Shown: positions 8,400 to 17,444, numbered from the stretch's first letter. The stretch is DNA of 60,347 nt from Roseburia_C sp900315735 (GCA_052118425.1 JBQKHF010000019.1); one strand, 5' to 3'. Program-made: numbers and translations. Notes: a model not told the origin generated them from the sequence alone.

Positions 8400-8653
8400 A
8401 GTGAAAAAGTAAAAGGCAATGAAAGTGTTCAGTAGATTATTGTACTTTTTAAAGAGAGAGGAAATCATCGGCTGAAAGTTTCCTTAAGGTAAGGCAGTAA
8501 TTGAATTTCGCACGGAAGCTGCACAGGTGAACGTTAGTAGTCTGTGACGTTGTACGCGTTAAGTATTTATGAGTGTCTAATGATTTAGAAATCAGGGTGG
8601 TACCGCGGAGTAATTTCGTCCCTATGGGAAGAAAATGCTTCGCGTTTTTTTAT
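8400..8653 (+). promoter_or_regulatory. T-box riboswitch (phenylalanine)
   Basis: The leader of pheS. The T-box sequence GGGTGGTACCGCGG is at 8595-8608. A long terminator helix follows, in which CGCGGAG, ATTTC and TCCC pair with GGGA, GAAAAT and CTTCGCG, ending in seven T residues at about 8645-8651. The 5' part holds the long stem I, with a candidate UUC specifier codon at 8507-8509 for tRNA-Phe, which agrees with the downstream gene. Uncharged tRNA-Phe would stabilise the antiterminator and allow pheST expression. Confidence 0.9.
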
Positions 8654-8726
8654 GCGGGAAACTCGCAAAGCGTGTTTTTCGTAGTTTATTTATGAATGAA
8701 ATAAAATGATAGAAGGAGATATTATT

Positions 8727-9746
8727 ATGAAAGAAAAGCTGCAGAAAATCAGGGAAGAAGCAATTCATCAGATTGAATCATCCGGCGAACTTGGCAAACT
8801 GAATGATGTCAGAGTTGCATTTCTTGGAAAGAAAGGTGAACTCACCGCAGTATTAAAAGGAATGAAGGATGTTGCACCGGAGGACAGACCTCTGGTAGGA
8901 CAGCTGGTAAATGAAACCAGAGAAGCCATCGAGAAGAAATTAGATGAGACAAAGCAGAAATTAGAAGCTGCACAGATGGAACTGAAATTAAAACATGAAG
9001 TAATCGACGTTACCCTTCCGGCTAAGAAGAACCGTGTCGGACATCGTCATCCGAATACCATTGCTTTGGAAGAAGTAGAGCGTATCTTTACCGGTATGGG
9101 CTATGAAGTAGTGGAAGGACCGGAAGTAGAATATGATTATTATAACTTTGAAGCATTAAATATTCCGGCAAATCATCCGGCAAAGGACGAGCAGGATACG
9201 TTCTATATTAATGACAAAATTGTGCTTCGTACCCAGACATCACCGGTACAGGTTCGTGTCATGGAAAAAGGCAAGCTGCCAATCCGTATGATTGCACCGG
9301 GAAGAGTATTCCGTGCAGACGAAGTAGATGCAACCCATTCACCATCTTTCCACCAGATTGAGGGAATGGTAATCGATAAGAATATTACATTTGCAGATTT
9401 AAAGGGAACCTTACAGGAGTTTGCAGCCCGTCTGTTCGGACCGGAAACCAAAGTAAAATTCCGTCCGCATCATTTCCCATTTACAGAGCCAAGTGCAGAG
9501 ATGGATGTTACCTGCTTTAAATGTGGTGGTAAGGGATGCCGTTTCTGTAAGGGCGAAGGCTGGATTGAAATTTTAGGCTGTGGAATGGTTCATCCGAAGG
9601 TACTTCGTATGAGCGGTATTGATCCGGAAGAATATTCAGGATTTGCATTCGGAGTTGGTCTTGAGCGTATTGCTTTATTGAAATATGAAATTGATGATAT
9701 GCGTCTCTTATATGAGAACGATGACCGTTTCTTAAGACAGTTTTAA
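8727..9746 (+). CDS. pheS: Phenylalanine-tRNA ligase, alpha subunit
   Basis: Catalytic subunit of the alpha2-beta2 PheRS, charging tRNA-Phe. It has 339 residues, the normal bacterial size. The N-terminal coiled coil (about 1-90) binds tRNA. Class II motif 2 is seen in FRADEVDATHSPSFHQIEG and motif 3 in FGVGLERIALLKY near residue 312. A four-cysteine insert with CFKCGG and CRFCKG, near residue 265, is the zinc-ribbon-like variant found in many Firmicutes. The start at 8727 follows an AGAAGGAG site. It is under T-box control and forms an operon with pheT. Confidence 0.96.
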   Translation: MKEKLQKIREEAIHQIESSGELGKLNDVRVAFLGKKGELTAVLKGMKDVAPEDRPLVGQLVNETREAIEKKLDETKQKLEAAQMELKLKHEVIDVTLPAKKNRVGHRHPNTIALEEVERIFTGMGYEVVEGPEVEYDYYNFEALNIPANHPAKDEQDTFYINDKIVLRTQTSPVQVRVMEKGKLPIRMIAPGRVFRADEVDATHSPSFHQIEGMVIDKNITFADLKGTLQEFAARLFGPETKVKFRPHHFPFTEPSAEMDVTCFKCGGKGCRFCKGEGWIEILGCGMVHPKVLRMSGIDPEEYSGFAFGVGLERIALLKYEIDDMRLLYENDDRFLRQF

Positions 9747-9828
9747 TGAACCGGGAAGTTGAAAGGACATGCTTCCTGTAGTCGGAAAGAAAAGAACACA
9801 GTAGAGAGTTGATAGAAGGAGAAACAAT

Positions 9829-12252
9829 ATGAATACATCATTAAAATGGATAGAAGCTTTGGTTCCGGGGCTTAATGTAGATGCACAGGAATATACCGAT
9901 GCAATGATTCTGTCCGGTTCAAAAGTAGAATTTTACAAGAAAATGGATGCCGATTTAGAGAAAATCGTTGTTGGACAGATTAAGAAAATCGAGCCGCATC
10001 CGGATGCTGATAAATTAATCATCTGCCAGGTAGATGTTGGAGCAGGTGAGGACATCCAGATTGTAACCGGTGCTCCGAATGTAAAAGAAGGAGATAAGGT
10101 TCCGGTTGTATTGGATGGAGGACGTGTTGCCGGTGGTCATGATGGCAAGATGACAGAAGGCGGCATCAAAATTAAAAAAGGTAAATTAAGAGGAATTGAG
10201 TCCAATGGAATGATGTGCTCCATTGAAGAACTTGGTTCTACCCGTGATATGTATCCAGAAGCTCCGGAATATGGTATCTACATTTTTGCTGATGATGAAG
10301 TAAAACCGGGTGATGATGCAATTAAAGCATTAGGCCTTGACGATACTATTGTAGAATATGAGATTACAAACAACCGTGTAGACTGTTTCTCAATCCTTGG
10401 AATTGCAAGAGAAGCAGCAGCAACTTTTAAGAAAGAATTTGTACCGCCGGTTGTAACTGAGACCGGAAATGATGAGGATGTCAATGACTATATTAAAGTA
10501 AATGTAGTAGATAAAGAATTATGTCCTCGCTATACAGCCCGTGTCGTAAAGAATATTAAGATTGCTCCATCACCAAAGTGGATGCAGCGCAGACTTGCAG
10601 CCCAGGGAATCCGTCCAATCAATAACATTGTCGATATTACCAACTATGTTATGGAAGAATACGGACAGCCGATGCATGCATATGACTGGGATACCATCGA
10701 GGGAAAAGAGATTGTCGTAAGACGTGCCGGAAGAGGCGAGTTATTTACAACTTTAGATGGACAGGAGCGTACTTTGGACGAAAACGTTCTGATGATTTGT
10801 GATGGCAAGAAAGCAATCGGTATTGCCGGTATTATGGGTGGCGAGAACTCCATGATTACAGACAATGTAAAAACCATGCTTTTTGAAGCTGCATGTTTTG
10901 ATGGAACCAATATCCGTCTTTCCGGTAAGAGAATTGGTCTTCGTACCGATGCTTCTTCCAAATTTGAAAAAGGTCTGGATCCAAACCTTGCAATGGAAGC
11001 TATGAACAGAGCCTGCCAGTTAATTGAAGAATTAGGTGCCGGCGAAGTGGTTGGCGGAGCCATTGATATTTATGAGAATAAGAAAGAGGGCAGACGGATT
11101 CCGTTTGAACCGGAGAAATACAATAAATTATTAGGAACCAATATTGAGCCGGAAGAGATGCTTTCCTACTTCGAGCGTCTGGAATTAGGTTATGATAAAG
11201 AAACCAATGAAGTATTAGTTCCATCCTGGAGACAGGACTTAGAGTGCGACGCAGACCTTGCAGAGGAAGTGGCAAGATTCTTTGGTTATGCAAATATTCC
11301 AACAACACTTCCAAGCGGAGAAGCTACCACCGGAATGTTATCCTATAAGTTAAGAATTGAAAGAATTGCAAGAGATATTGCAGAATTCTGTGGTTTCTCA
11401 CAGGGTATGAATTATTCCTTTGAAAGTCCGAAGGTATTTGATAAATTATTACTTCCGGCAGATTCACCATTACGCCAGACCGTAACAATTTCCAATCCTT
11501 TGGGAGAAGATTTCAGTATTATGCGTACCACATCCTTAAACGGAATGCTGACCTCTTTATCAACCAACTATAACAGAAGAAATAAAGATGTTCGTCTTTA
11601 TGAATTAGGCAATATTTATCTGCCAAAGAGCGTACCGGTAACGGAGCTTCCGGATGAGAGAATGCAGTTTACCCTTGGTATGTATGGCGAAGGTGATTTC
11701 TTTACCATGAAGGGTGTTGTAGAAGAATTCTTCTACAAAGTTGGAATGACGAAGAAAGCAGAATATGATCCGAATGCCGGAAGACCTTATCTGCATCCGG
11801 GCCGCCAGGCAAATATTGTATATGATGGTAAAGTAGTTGGTTACTTAGGAGAGGTTCATCCGCTTGTAGCTGCTAATTACAATATCAAAGACAGAGTTTA
11901 TGTTGCAGTGATTGATATGCCATCTATTATGGATGAAACAACCTTTGACCGTAAATACGAAGGTATTGCCAAATTCCCGGCAGCAACCCGTGACATCAGT
12001 ATGGTTGTTCCAAAAGAGATTCTTGCAGGAGATATCGAAAAAGTATTCGAAAGCAAGGGTGGTGCTTACTTAGAGAGCTACACACTGTTCGATATTTATG
12101 AAGGAGCCCAGATTAAACCGGGTTATAAATCCATTGCTTACTCACTGACCTTCCGTGCAAAGGATAAGAACTTAGAGGAAGCAGATTTAAGCGGAGCAAT
12201 GAACCGCATTGTAAAAGCATTAGAAGCAATGAAGATTGAACTGAGAGCTTAG
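9829..12252 (+). CDS. pheT: Phenylalanine-tRNA ligase, beta subunit
   Basis: A beta subunit of 807 residues in the usual order: an EMAP/tRNA-binding domain at about 40-150 (with VVGQIKKIEPHPDADKLIIC), the B3/B4 editing domain that hydrolyses mischarged Tyr-tRNA-Phe at about 210-390, the DNA-binding-like B5 domain at about 400-475, a class-II-like core, and the C-terminal anticodon-binding FDX-ACB domain starting near 713 (AKFPAATRDISMVVP). It is 82 bases after pheS and 17 bases before queA. Confidence 0.96.
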   Translation: MNTSLKWIEALVPGLNVDAQEYTDAMILSGSKVEFYKKMDADLEKIVVGQIKKIEPHPDADKLIICQVDVGAGEDIQIVTGAPNVKEGDKVPVVLDGGRVAGGHDGKMTEGGIKIKKGKLRGIESNGMMCSIEELGSTRDMYPEAPEYGIYIFADDEVKPGDDAIKALGLDDTIVEYEITNNRVDCFSILGIAREAAATFKKEFVPPVVTETGNDEDVNDYIKVNVVDKELCPRYTARVVKNIKIAPSPKWMQRRLAAQGIRPINNIVDITNYVMEEYGQPMHAYDWDTIEGKEIVVRRAGRGELFTTLDGQERTLDENVLMICDGKKAIGIAGIMGGENSMITDNVKTMLFEAACFDGTNIRLSGKRIGLRTDASSKFEKGLDPNLAMEAMNRACQLIEELGAGEVVGGAIDIYENKKEGRRIPFEPEKYNKLLGTNIEPEEMLSYFERLELGYDKETNEVLVPSWRQDLECDADLAEEVARFFGYANIPTTLPSGEATTGMLSYKLRIERIARDIAEFCGFSQGMNYSFESPKVFDKLLLPADSPLRQTVTISNPLGEDFSIMRTTSLNGMLTSLSTNYNRRNKDVRLYELGNIYLPKSVPVTELPDERMQFTLGMYGEGDFFTMKGVVEEFFYKVGMTKKAEYDPNAGRPYLHPGRQANIVYDGKVVGYLGEVHPLVAANYNIKDRVYVAVIDMPSIMDETTFDRKYEGIAKFPAATRDISMVVPKEILAGDIEKVFESKGGAYLESYTLFDIYEGAQIKPGYKSIAYSLTFRAKDKNLEEADLSGAMNRIVKALEAMKIELRA

Positions 12253-12269
12253 AAATAGAGGAAAGAAAC

Positions 12270-13295
12270 ATGGATGTAAAAGCTTTTGATTACGATTTAC
12301 CGGAGGAACTGATTGCTCAGGATCCTCTGGAGGATCGTTCCAGTTCCAGACTCATGGTCTTAGATAAGAAAACGGGAGACATTGAACATAAAATATTCCG
12401 TGATGTAGTAGATTATCTGCAGCCGGGAGACTGCCTTGTGTTAAATAATACCAAGGTAATTCCGGCAAGACTGTTTGGAGTCAAAGAAGGAACGGAAGCC
12501 AAAATAGAGATTCTTCTTTTAAAGAGAAAAGAAAATGATATCTGGGAAACACTGGTAAAACCGGGAAAGAAATGTAAGCCTGGAGTTAAGATTTCTTTTG
12601 GAGAGGGACTTTTGACCGGAGAAGTCTTAGAGGTCGTAGAAGATGGTAACCGTCTGATTCAGTTCCACTATGATGGAATCTTTGAAGAAATTTTAGACCA
12701 GCTTGGTCAGATGCCATTACCGCCTTATATTACCCATCAGTTAAAAGATAAGAACCGTTATCAGACAGTATATGCCAAATATGACGGTTCTGCGGCAGCT
12801 CCGACAGCGGGACTTCATTTTACACCGGAATTATTACAGCAGATTCGTGATATGGGTGTTGATATAGCAGAAGTTACCCTTCATGTGGGACTTGGCACTT
12901 TCCGTCCGGTAAAAGTGGATACCATCGAAGAACACCATATGCATTCGGAATTCTACCGGATTGAACAGTCGGAAGCCGATAAAATCAATCGTGCCAAAGC
13001 AAATGGCCACCGGGTAATTGCCGTGGGAACCACCAGTACAAGAACGTTAGAGTCTGCAGCAGAAGAAGACGGCACTTTACGGGAAAAGAGCGGCTGGACA
13101 GATATCTTTATCTATCCGGGCTATAAGTTTAAAGTTATCGATGCTCTGATTACGAATTTCCACCTGCCACAGTCTACCCTTGTGATGTTAGTGTCTGCTC
13201 TTGCAGGCAGGGAACATATTCTGGCTGCCTATAAGAAAGCGGTAGAAGAAAGATATCGTTTCTTTAGTTTCGGGGATGCTATGCTGATAAAATAA
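12270..13295 (+). CDS. queA: S-adenosylmethionine:tRNA ribosyltransferase-isomerase
   Basis: Converts preQ1 at position 34 of tRNAs for Asn, Asp, His and Tyr to epoxyqueuosine by transferring the ribosyl part of AdoMet. It has 341 residues, full length. The family blocks MPLPPYI, DGSAAAPTAGLHF and HVGLGTFRPV are present, as is the C-terminal LITNFHLPQSTLVMLVSA. It follows pheT by 17 bases with its own GAGGAAAG ribosome-binding site and is likely part of the same transcript. The partner tgt is not in the window directly after it. Confidence 0.96.
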   Translation: MDVKAFDYDLPEELIAQDPLEDRSSSRLMVLDKKTGDIEHKIFRDVVDYLQPGDCLVLNNTKVIPARLFGVKEGTEAKIEILLLKRKENDIWETLVKPGKKCKPGVKISFGEGLLTGEVLEVVEDGNRLIQFHYDGIFEEILDQLGQMPLPPYITHQLKDKNRYQTVYAKYDGSAAAPTAGLHFTPELLQQIRDMGVDIAEVTLHVGLGTFRPVKVDTIEEHHMHSEFYRIEQSEADKINRAKANGHRVIAVGTTSTRTLESAAEEDGTLREKSGWTDIFIYPGYKFKVIDALITNFHLPQSTLVMLVSALAGREHILAAYKKAVEERYRFFSFGDAMLIK

Positions 13296-13302
13296 TTTCT
13301 TA

Positions 13303-13331
13303 TTGTCAGAATTCGAAATATAGGATAAAAT
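13303..13331 (+). promoter_or_regulatory. Possible sigma-A promoter of the PilZ gene
   Basis: TTGTCA at 13303-13308, a 17-base spacer, then TAAAAT at 13326-13331, 39 bases before the PilZ start codon. Confidence 0.5.
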
Positions 13332-13369
13332 AATTTTATTAGCTTTAATCTTGATAGAAGGAGAGGACT

Positions 13370-13711
13370 ATGGACGAGAGAAGAAAACATAAACGCTTGG
13401 ATTTAGATGTATCTGTTCAGCTGGAACGTCTGGATCAGGATGATATTACTACTTTAAAATTTATTCATGTGGTCGTTACCGATATTTCACGTTCCGGAAT
13501 CGGATTTGTTTCTGACCAGAATTTGAAAGTTGGAACCTACTATGATACCAAGATTCAGATCTGGACAAAAGAGGTCATTGATGCAGTACTTGAGATTGTC
13601 AGATGTGATCCGAAGGGGGACGGAACCTATAAATATGGCTGCGTATTTGTTGGAATGTCAGATACCGATGCATTAAAAATTGATATTTATCAGATTTTCA
13701 ATGATGTCTAA
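13370..13711 (+). CDS. PilZ-domain protein, likely cyclic-di-GMP receptor
   Basis: A single-domain protein of 113 residues. The cyclic-di-GMP motif is present: an arginine cluster at residues 4-9 (RRKHKR) as the RxxxR switch, and D38-I-S-R-S-G43 matching D/N-x-S-x-x-G. PilZ proteins bind cyclic-di-GMP and pass the signal on by protein contact; the partner is not evident here. It has a GGAGAGG ribosome-binding site, its own promoter-like sequence and a terminator, so it is probably a single-gene unit. Confidence 0.85.
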   Translation: MDERRKHKRLDLDVSVQLERLDQDDITTLKFIHVVVTDISRSGIGFVSDQNLKVGTYYDTKIQIWTKEVIDAVLEIVRCDPKGDGTYKYGCVFVGMSDTDALKIDIYQIFNDV

Positions 13712-13767
13712 AAGAAAAGCTGAATGATAAAAGAAAATAGGTTATAAAAGAAAATAAGTCATAAAAG

Positions 13768-13799
13768 AAAACCATGGAAAGAAATTTCCATGGTTTTTT
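13768..13799. terminator. Bidirectional intrinsic terminator
   Basis: AAAACCATGGAAA and TTTCCATGGTTTT form a 13-bp perfect stem with a 4-base loop, followed by T residues. It separates the PilZ gene from the convergent aroA. Confidence 0.85.
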
Positions 13800-13811
13800 G
13801 CTGCCAATCAT

Positions 13812-15089
13812 TTACAGATATAATTTCTCTAAATCTTTATAGAAATCAGGATAGGAAACTTCTGCAATTTCGGAATGCTCTAATTCAATACCGCCGTCAA
13901 TATTTAATGCAGCAATGGCAAAGCTCATGGCAATCCGGTGGTCAAGCCCCGCGTCAATGGTTGCTGTATGCAGTGTTTTTCCACCATGAATAATCATGCC
14001 ATCATCGGTTGGTGTAACATCACAGCCTAATAACTTTAAGTTTTCCGTTACCGTAAGAATACGGTCTGTTTCCTTTACCTTAAGCTCTGCAGCATCCCGG
14101 ATTACGGTGGTTCCTTCTGCCAAGGCTGCCATAACAGCAATCACAGGAATTTCATCGATTAAAGTCGGGATGAGTTCCCCTTCCACCACGGTACCATGAA
14201 GAGAACTGCCTTTTACAAGAAGGTCGCAGACCGGCTCACCGGATGCGGTTCTTGGATTCAGCCGCTTAATAGAGCCGCCCATAGCTTCCGCAACTTTTAA
14301 GATACCGTCTCTTGTGGGATTGACTCCAACATTGCGGATTAAGACTTCAGAACCAGGAGTAAGTAAAGCTGCCGCAATAAAATAGGCTGCCGAAGAAATA
14401 TCTCCCGGAACTTCTACTTTTTGTCCGTTTAAAACAGGATCCGGTGAAATAGATGCAGTTGTTCCTTCGGAGGTGACGTTAGCACCGAAAGAGCGTAACA
14501 TCAGTTCTGTGTGGTTGCGGGAGAGTACCGGTTCCGTTACGCTGGTAATTCCGTCTGCATATAAGCCGGCTAAAAGAATACAGGATTTTACCTGGGCAGA
14601 TGCAACCTTTGAAGTATAATCAATGGCATGTAATTCATGTCCGGTTATTTTTAAAGGAACACAGTTGTTATCCTTTAAACTTTCGATATCTGCCTGCATG
14701 AGACGAAGGGGTTCCATAATACGTTTCATGGGACGGGTGCGAAGGGAATCATCCCCATCTAACTGGCTGACAAACGGATTACCGGCTAAGATACCGGAAA
14801 TCAGCCGGGTAGTAGTTCCGCTGTTTCCTGCGTCTAAGATATGCTGTGGCTCCTTTAAACCATGTAATCCTTTTCCATGGACAAGGACACGGCTTTTTTC
14901 CCGTTCAATTTCTATCCCCATTTCCTGAAAGCAGGAAATCGTAGAAAGGCAGTCAGCCCCCTCTAAGAAATTCGTGATTTCGGTTGTATCGTTGGAAAGA
15001 GAACCAAACATAATGGCACGATGGGAAATGGATTTGTCTCCCGGAATATTTATTTCTCCATGCAAGGCATGTGCTTTTTTAATCTGCAT
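13812..15089 (-). CDS. aroA: 3-phosphoshikimate 1-carboxyvinyltransferase (EPSP synthase)
   Basis: Joins shikimate-3-phosphate and phosphoenolpyruvate, the sixth step of the shikimate pathway. It has 425 residues. The signature segments are PGDKSISHR (16-24), LDAGNSGTTTR (85-95) and DGDDSLRTRPM (111-121), with VKETDRI near the C-terminal third. It has Gly-Thr after DAGNS (residues 91-92), the usual form. The start at 15089 was chosen for the AGAAAGGA site upstream; the upstream in-frame alternative lies 39 bases earlier. It is the last gene of a minus-strand unit aroF-tyrA-aroA. Confidence 0.95.
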   Translation of the reverse strand: MQIKKAHALHGEINIPGDKSISHRAIMFGSLSNDTTEITNFLEGADCLSTISCFQEMGIEIEREKSRVLVHGKGLHGLKEPQHILDAGNSGTTTRLISGILAGNPFVSQLDGDDSLRTRPMKRIMEPLRLMQADIESLKDNNCVPLKITGHELHAIDYTSKVASAQVKSCILLAGLYADGITSVTEPVLSRNHTELMLRSFGANVTSEGTTASISPDPVLNGQKVEVPGDISSAAYFIAAALLTPGSEVLIRNVGVNPTRDGILKVAEAMGGSIKRLNPRTASGEPVCDLLVKGSSLHGTVVEGELIPTLIDEIPVIAVMAALAEGTTVIRDAAELKVKETDRILTVTENLKLLGCDVTPTDDGMIIHGGKTLHTATIDAGLDHRIAMSFAIAALNIDGGIELEHSEIAEVSYPDFYKDLEKLYL

Positions 15090-15143
15090 AATAAAATCCT
15101 TTCTGGATGTATTCTGAAATCTTGTCAAAATTTTATCAAAATA

Positions 15144-16241
15144 TTATCGCTCATAAACCGTATAATGATATTTGCGAAGCAGTGCAATGGCACAGGTAAG
15201 GGCTTCTTCTTCATACAATTCAATACGAAGTACACCGTTTTCAAATTCACGGTTATGGATAATTCCAATATTTTTAATGCTGATATTGTTGCTGGCAAGA
15301 ATCGTTGCAATGGTTGCAATTCCACCGGCTTCATCAATCAGATCACAATAACATTCAAAGACTTTGCGCAATGGTCCGGAAGAAGTAATGGTGATAGAAT
15401 CCCGGTAATCTTTGGCATGAGAGAAAAAATCATAGATTTCATTTTCTTTTCTTTCTGAAATCAGACTACGCATGGAATTTAATTCTTCCGTATAGCGGTC
15501 AATGAGTGTTAAAATCTGCTCCCGGTTTGAGGCACAGATATGCTGCCACATCACAGGAGAAGAGGATGCAATTCTTGTAATATCTTTAAATCCGCCTGCT
15601 GCAATCGTCTTCATCGTCTCATTTTCATCATCGGTTTCACGAATCAGATTCACAAGACTTGCTGCAATAATATGCGGCAGATGACTGATGGAAGCGGTTG
15701 CATGGTCATGGGTTTTTGCATCCATAATCATAGGAACAGAGCCTAAGGATGCAATGTAATCCCGGAATGCATGAAGTACTGCAGTATCTGTCTTTGCAGT
15801 CGGAGTTAAAATATAATAAGCATTTTCTAATAAATATGCGGTTGCAGCCTGATAGCCGGTCTTTTCAGAACCTGCCATCGGATGTCCGCCGATAAAATAA
15901 GATTCTAAATCAAGGGCGGTAATACTTTCGTGAATATCCCCCTTGACACTTCCAACATCAGAAAGAATACAGCCCTTTTTCAAAAAGGGCTTTAATTCTT
16001 TTATGTATTCTATATTTTTCTGTACCGGACAGCAGAGAAAGATAATGTCACAGTCGGAAAAATCTTTCATTGCAAGCAGCGTATCATTGGAAATGGTATG
16101 ATCCTCAAAAGCTGCAGTTATGGTAGAAAGATGACCGGATGTGGCAATCAGTTCTGTTTCCGGGCAAATACGTTTTATGGTCTTAGCCAGCGAACCGCCG
16201 ATAAGACCAAGACCAATAAAACCGATTTTCTTAAAGTCCAT
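15144..16241 (-). CDS. tyrA: Prephenate dehydrogenase with ACT domain
   Basis: Oxidatively decarboxylates prephenate to 4-hydroxyphenylpyruvate for tyrosine synthesis. It has 365 residues: an N-terminal NAD-binding fold with GFIGLGLIGGS (7-17), a catalytic helical region with GGHPMAGSEKTG near 118-129, and a C-terminal ACT domain (about 298-365) that usually mediates tyrosine feedback inhibition. It begins 1 base after the stop codon of aroF, so translation is coupled. Confidence 0.93.
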   Translation of the reverse strand: MDFKKIGFIGLGLIGGSLAKTIKRICPETELIATSGHLSTITAAFEDHTISNDTLLAMKDFSDCDIIFLCCPVQKNIEYIKELKPFLKKGCILSDVGSVKGDIHESITALDLESYFIGGHPMAGSEKTGYQAATAYLLENAYYILTPTAKTDTAVLHAFRDYIASLGSVPMIMDAKTHDHATASISHLPHIIAASLVNLIRETDDENETMKTIAAGGFKDITRIASSSPVMWQHICASNREQILTLIDRYTEELNSMRSLISERKENEIYDFFSHAKDYRDSITITSSGPLRKVFECYCDLIDEAGGIATIATILASNNISIKNIGIIHNREFENGVLRIELYEEEALTCAIALLRKYHYTVYER

Positions 16242-16242
16242 G

Positions 16243-17259
16243 TTACATTAAGCTCCTTCCACTTAAGGAAATGTATGGTTTGATGTGTTCCATAACAGAA
16301 TCGAACTGTTCGAAGTTCAGAGACTGCGGACCATCGGAAAGTGCATGTGCAGGGTCGTTATGTACTTCAATCATCAGACCGTCGGCACCGCAGGCAATAC
16401 CGGCTTTGGCAAGTGGCTCAACGAAAGAGCGGACACCGGTTGCATGGCTTGGGTCAACGATGACCGGAAGATGGGTACGTTCCTTTAAGACACATACTGC
16501 ACTTAAATCCAAGGTGTTTCTGGTGGAAGTCTCAAAGGTACGGATACCACGTTCACATAAAGCAACGTTTGGACTTCCGGAAGAGATAATATATTCAGCT
16601 GCATTCAACCATTCATCAATCGTAGCAGAAAGACCTCTCTTTAATAAGACCGGAAGACCGGTACGGCCAACCTCTTTTAATAATTCGAAGTTCTGCATAT
16701 TTCTGGCACCGACCTGAAGCATGCTGACATATTTTACAGCAGATTCCACGGCATGTGCGCTGGTTACTTCACAAATGGTTGCAAGACCTGTTTCATCAGA
16801 AGCAGTCTTCATGTATTTTAAACCTTCTTCCTCAAGACCCTGGAAAGAGTATGGGGAAGTACGAGGCTTGTAAGCACCACCACGAAGAATGGTTGCTCCG
16901 GCTTTCTTGACTGCATGGGCAATGCAAAGAAGCTGTTCTTCTGTTTCAACCGCACAAGGACCTGCCATAATTGTCATGGTATCAGGCCCGATTACGGTAT
17001 CCTTAACCTTGAAGCTGGTTGGCTGCGGGTGGAACTTCTTATTGGCAAGCTTGTAGCTTTCCGTAATCGGAACTACCTTTTCTACGGCGGAGTTTGCTTC
17101 GATACGCTGAATGTCTAATTTGGTTTTATCACCGACAACTCCGATGATTGTAACTTCTTCACCATGTGAAAGATGTGTTTTTAAGCCTTCTTTTTCCACT
17201 GCATCTACAATTTTATCTACATCCTGTGGAAGAGCGGATGGTTTCATAACAATAATCAT
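16243..17259 (-). CDS. aroF: 3-deoxy-7-phosphoheptulonate synthase (DAHP synthase)
   Basis: First enzyme of the shikimate pathway, condensing phosphoenolpyruvate and erythrose-4-phosphate. At 338 residues it is the AroA-beta type related to KDO8P synthase: a regulatory N-terminal domain of about 70 residues (as in Thermotoga) followed by a TIM barrel with MAGPCAVE, GGAYKPRTSPYSFQG, LKRGLSAT and VDPSHATG. The N-terminal domain is the usual site of Tyr or Phe inhibition. It is the first gene of the aro unit, preceded by a leader with Phe/Tyr codons. Confidence 0.94.
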   Translation of the reverse strand: MIIVMKPSALPQDVDKIVDAVEKEGLKTHLSHGEEVTIIGVVGDKTKLDIQRIEANSAVEKVVPITESYKLANKKFHPQPTSFKVKDTVIGPDTMTIMAGPCAVETEEQLLCIAHAVKKAGATILRGGAYKPRTSPYSFQGLEEEGLKYMKTASDETGLATICEVTSAHAVESAVKYVSMLQVGARNMQNFELLKEVGRTGLPVLLKRGLSATIDEWLNAAEYIISSGSPNVALCERGIRTFETSTRNTLDLSAVCVLKERTHLPVIVDPSHATGVRSFVEPLAKAGIACGADGLMIEVHNDPAHALSDGPQSLNFEQFDSVMEHIKPYISLSGRSLM

Positions 17260-17277
17260 AATCTGTAATCCTCACTT

Positions 17278-17351
17278 AAAAAATGTCACCTGACCGGACT
17301 ATTATAATATGAGAAGAAACGGAATGCAACCGCATCTCTCCGGTGGTGCAT
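17278..17351 (-). promoter_or_regulatory. Candidate aro-operon attenuator: leader ORF plus terminator-like hairpin
   Basis: On the minus strand a 21-codon reading frame runs from ATG at 17351 to TGA at 17288-17286 and contains the run F-R-F-F-S-Y-Y, that is three Phe and two Tyr codons within seven. Its first codons (CACCACCGG, 17348-17340) can pair with CCGGTCAGGTG (17297-17287), whose 3' side is followed by six T residues at about 17284-17279. This looks like a terminator about 20 bases before aroF. Together these are the parts of an amino-acid-sensing attenuator for a Phe/Tyr pathway. Against it, no ribosome-binding site precedes the ATG, and the proximal promoter would start transcription at or just after that ATG. 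Confidence 0.4.
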
Positions 17352-17355
17352 GTAT

Positions 17356-17384
17356 ACTATAACGGAATCAGAATACAATGTCAA
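17356..17384 (-). promoter_or_regulatory. Sigma-A promoter of aroF-tyrA-aroA (proximal)
   Basis: On the minus strand, TTGACA at 17384-17379, a 17-base spacer and TATAGT at 17361-17356. Transcription would start around 17351-17348. Confidence 0.65.
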
Positions 17385-17415
17385 TACTTTAAAGCGTTGA
17401 AGTTTAACGTGCGAA

Positions 17416-17444
17416 AATATAAAATTTCACAATAAAATTATCAA
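17416..17444 (-). promoter_or_regulatory. Possible distal sigma-A promoter of the aro operon
   Basis: On the minus strand, TTGATA at 17444-17439, a 17-base spacer and TATATT at 17421-17416. Use of this site would give a longer leader covering the whole leader ORF. The remainder of the 318-base gap (17260-17577) holds the upstream region of the divergent EF-G-like gene, with a TATAAT at 17497-17502 but no good -35 partner. Confidence 0.4.

Noticed and set aside
15021..15458. 145-residue plus-strand frame opposite the 5' end of aroA and the 3' end of tyrA
   Set aside because: It is antisense to two well-supported genes, has no domain signal and no sensible ribosome-binding site.
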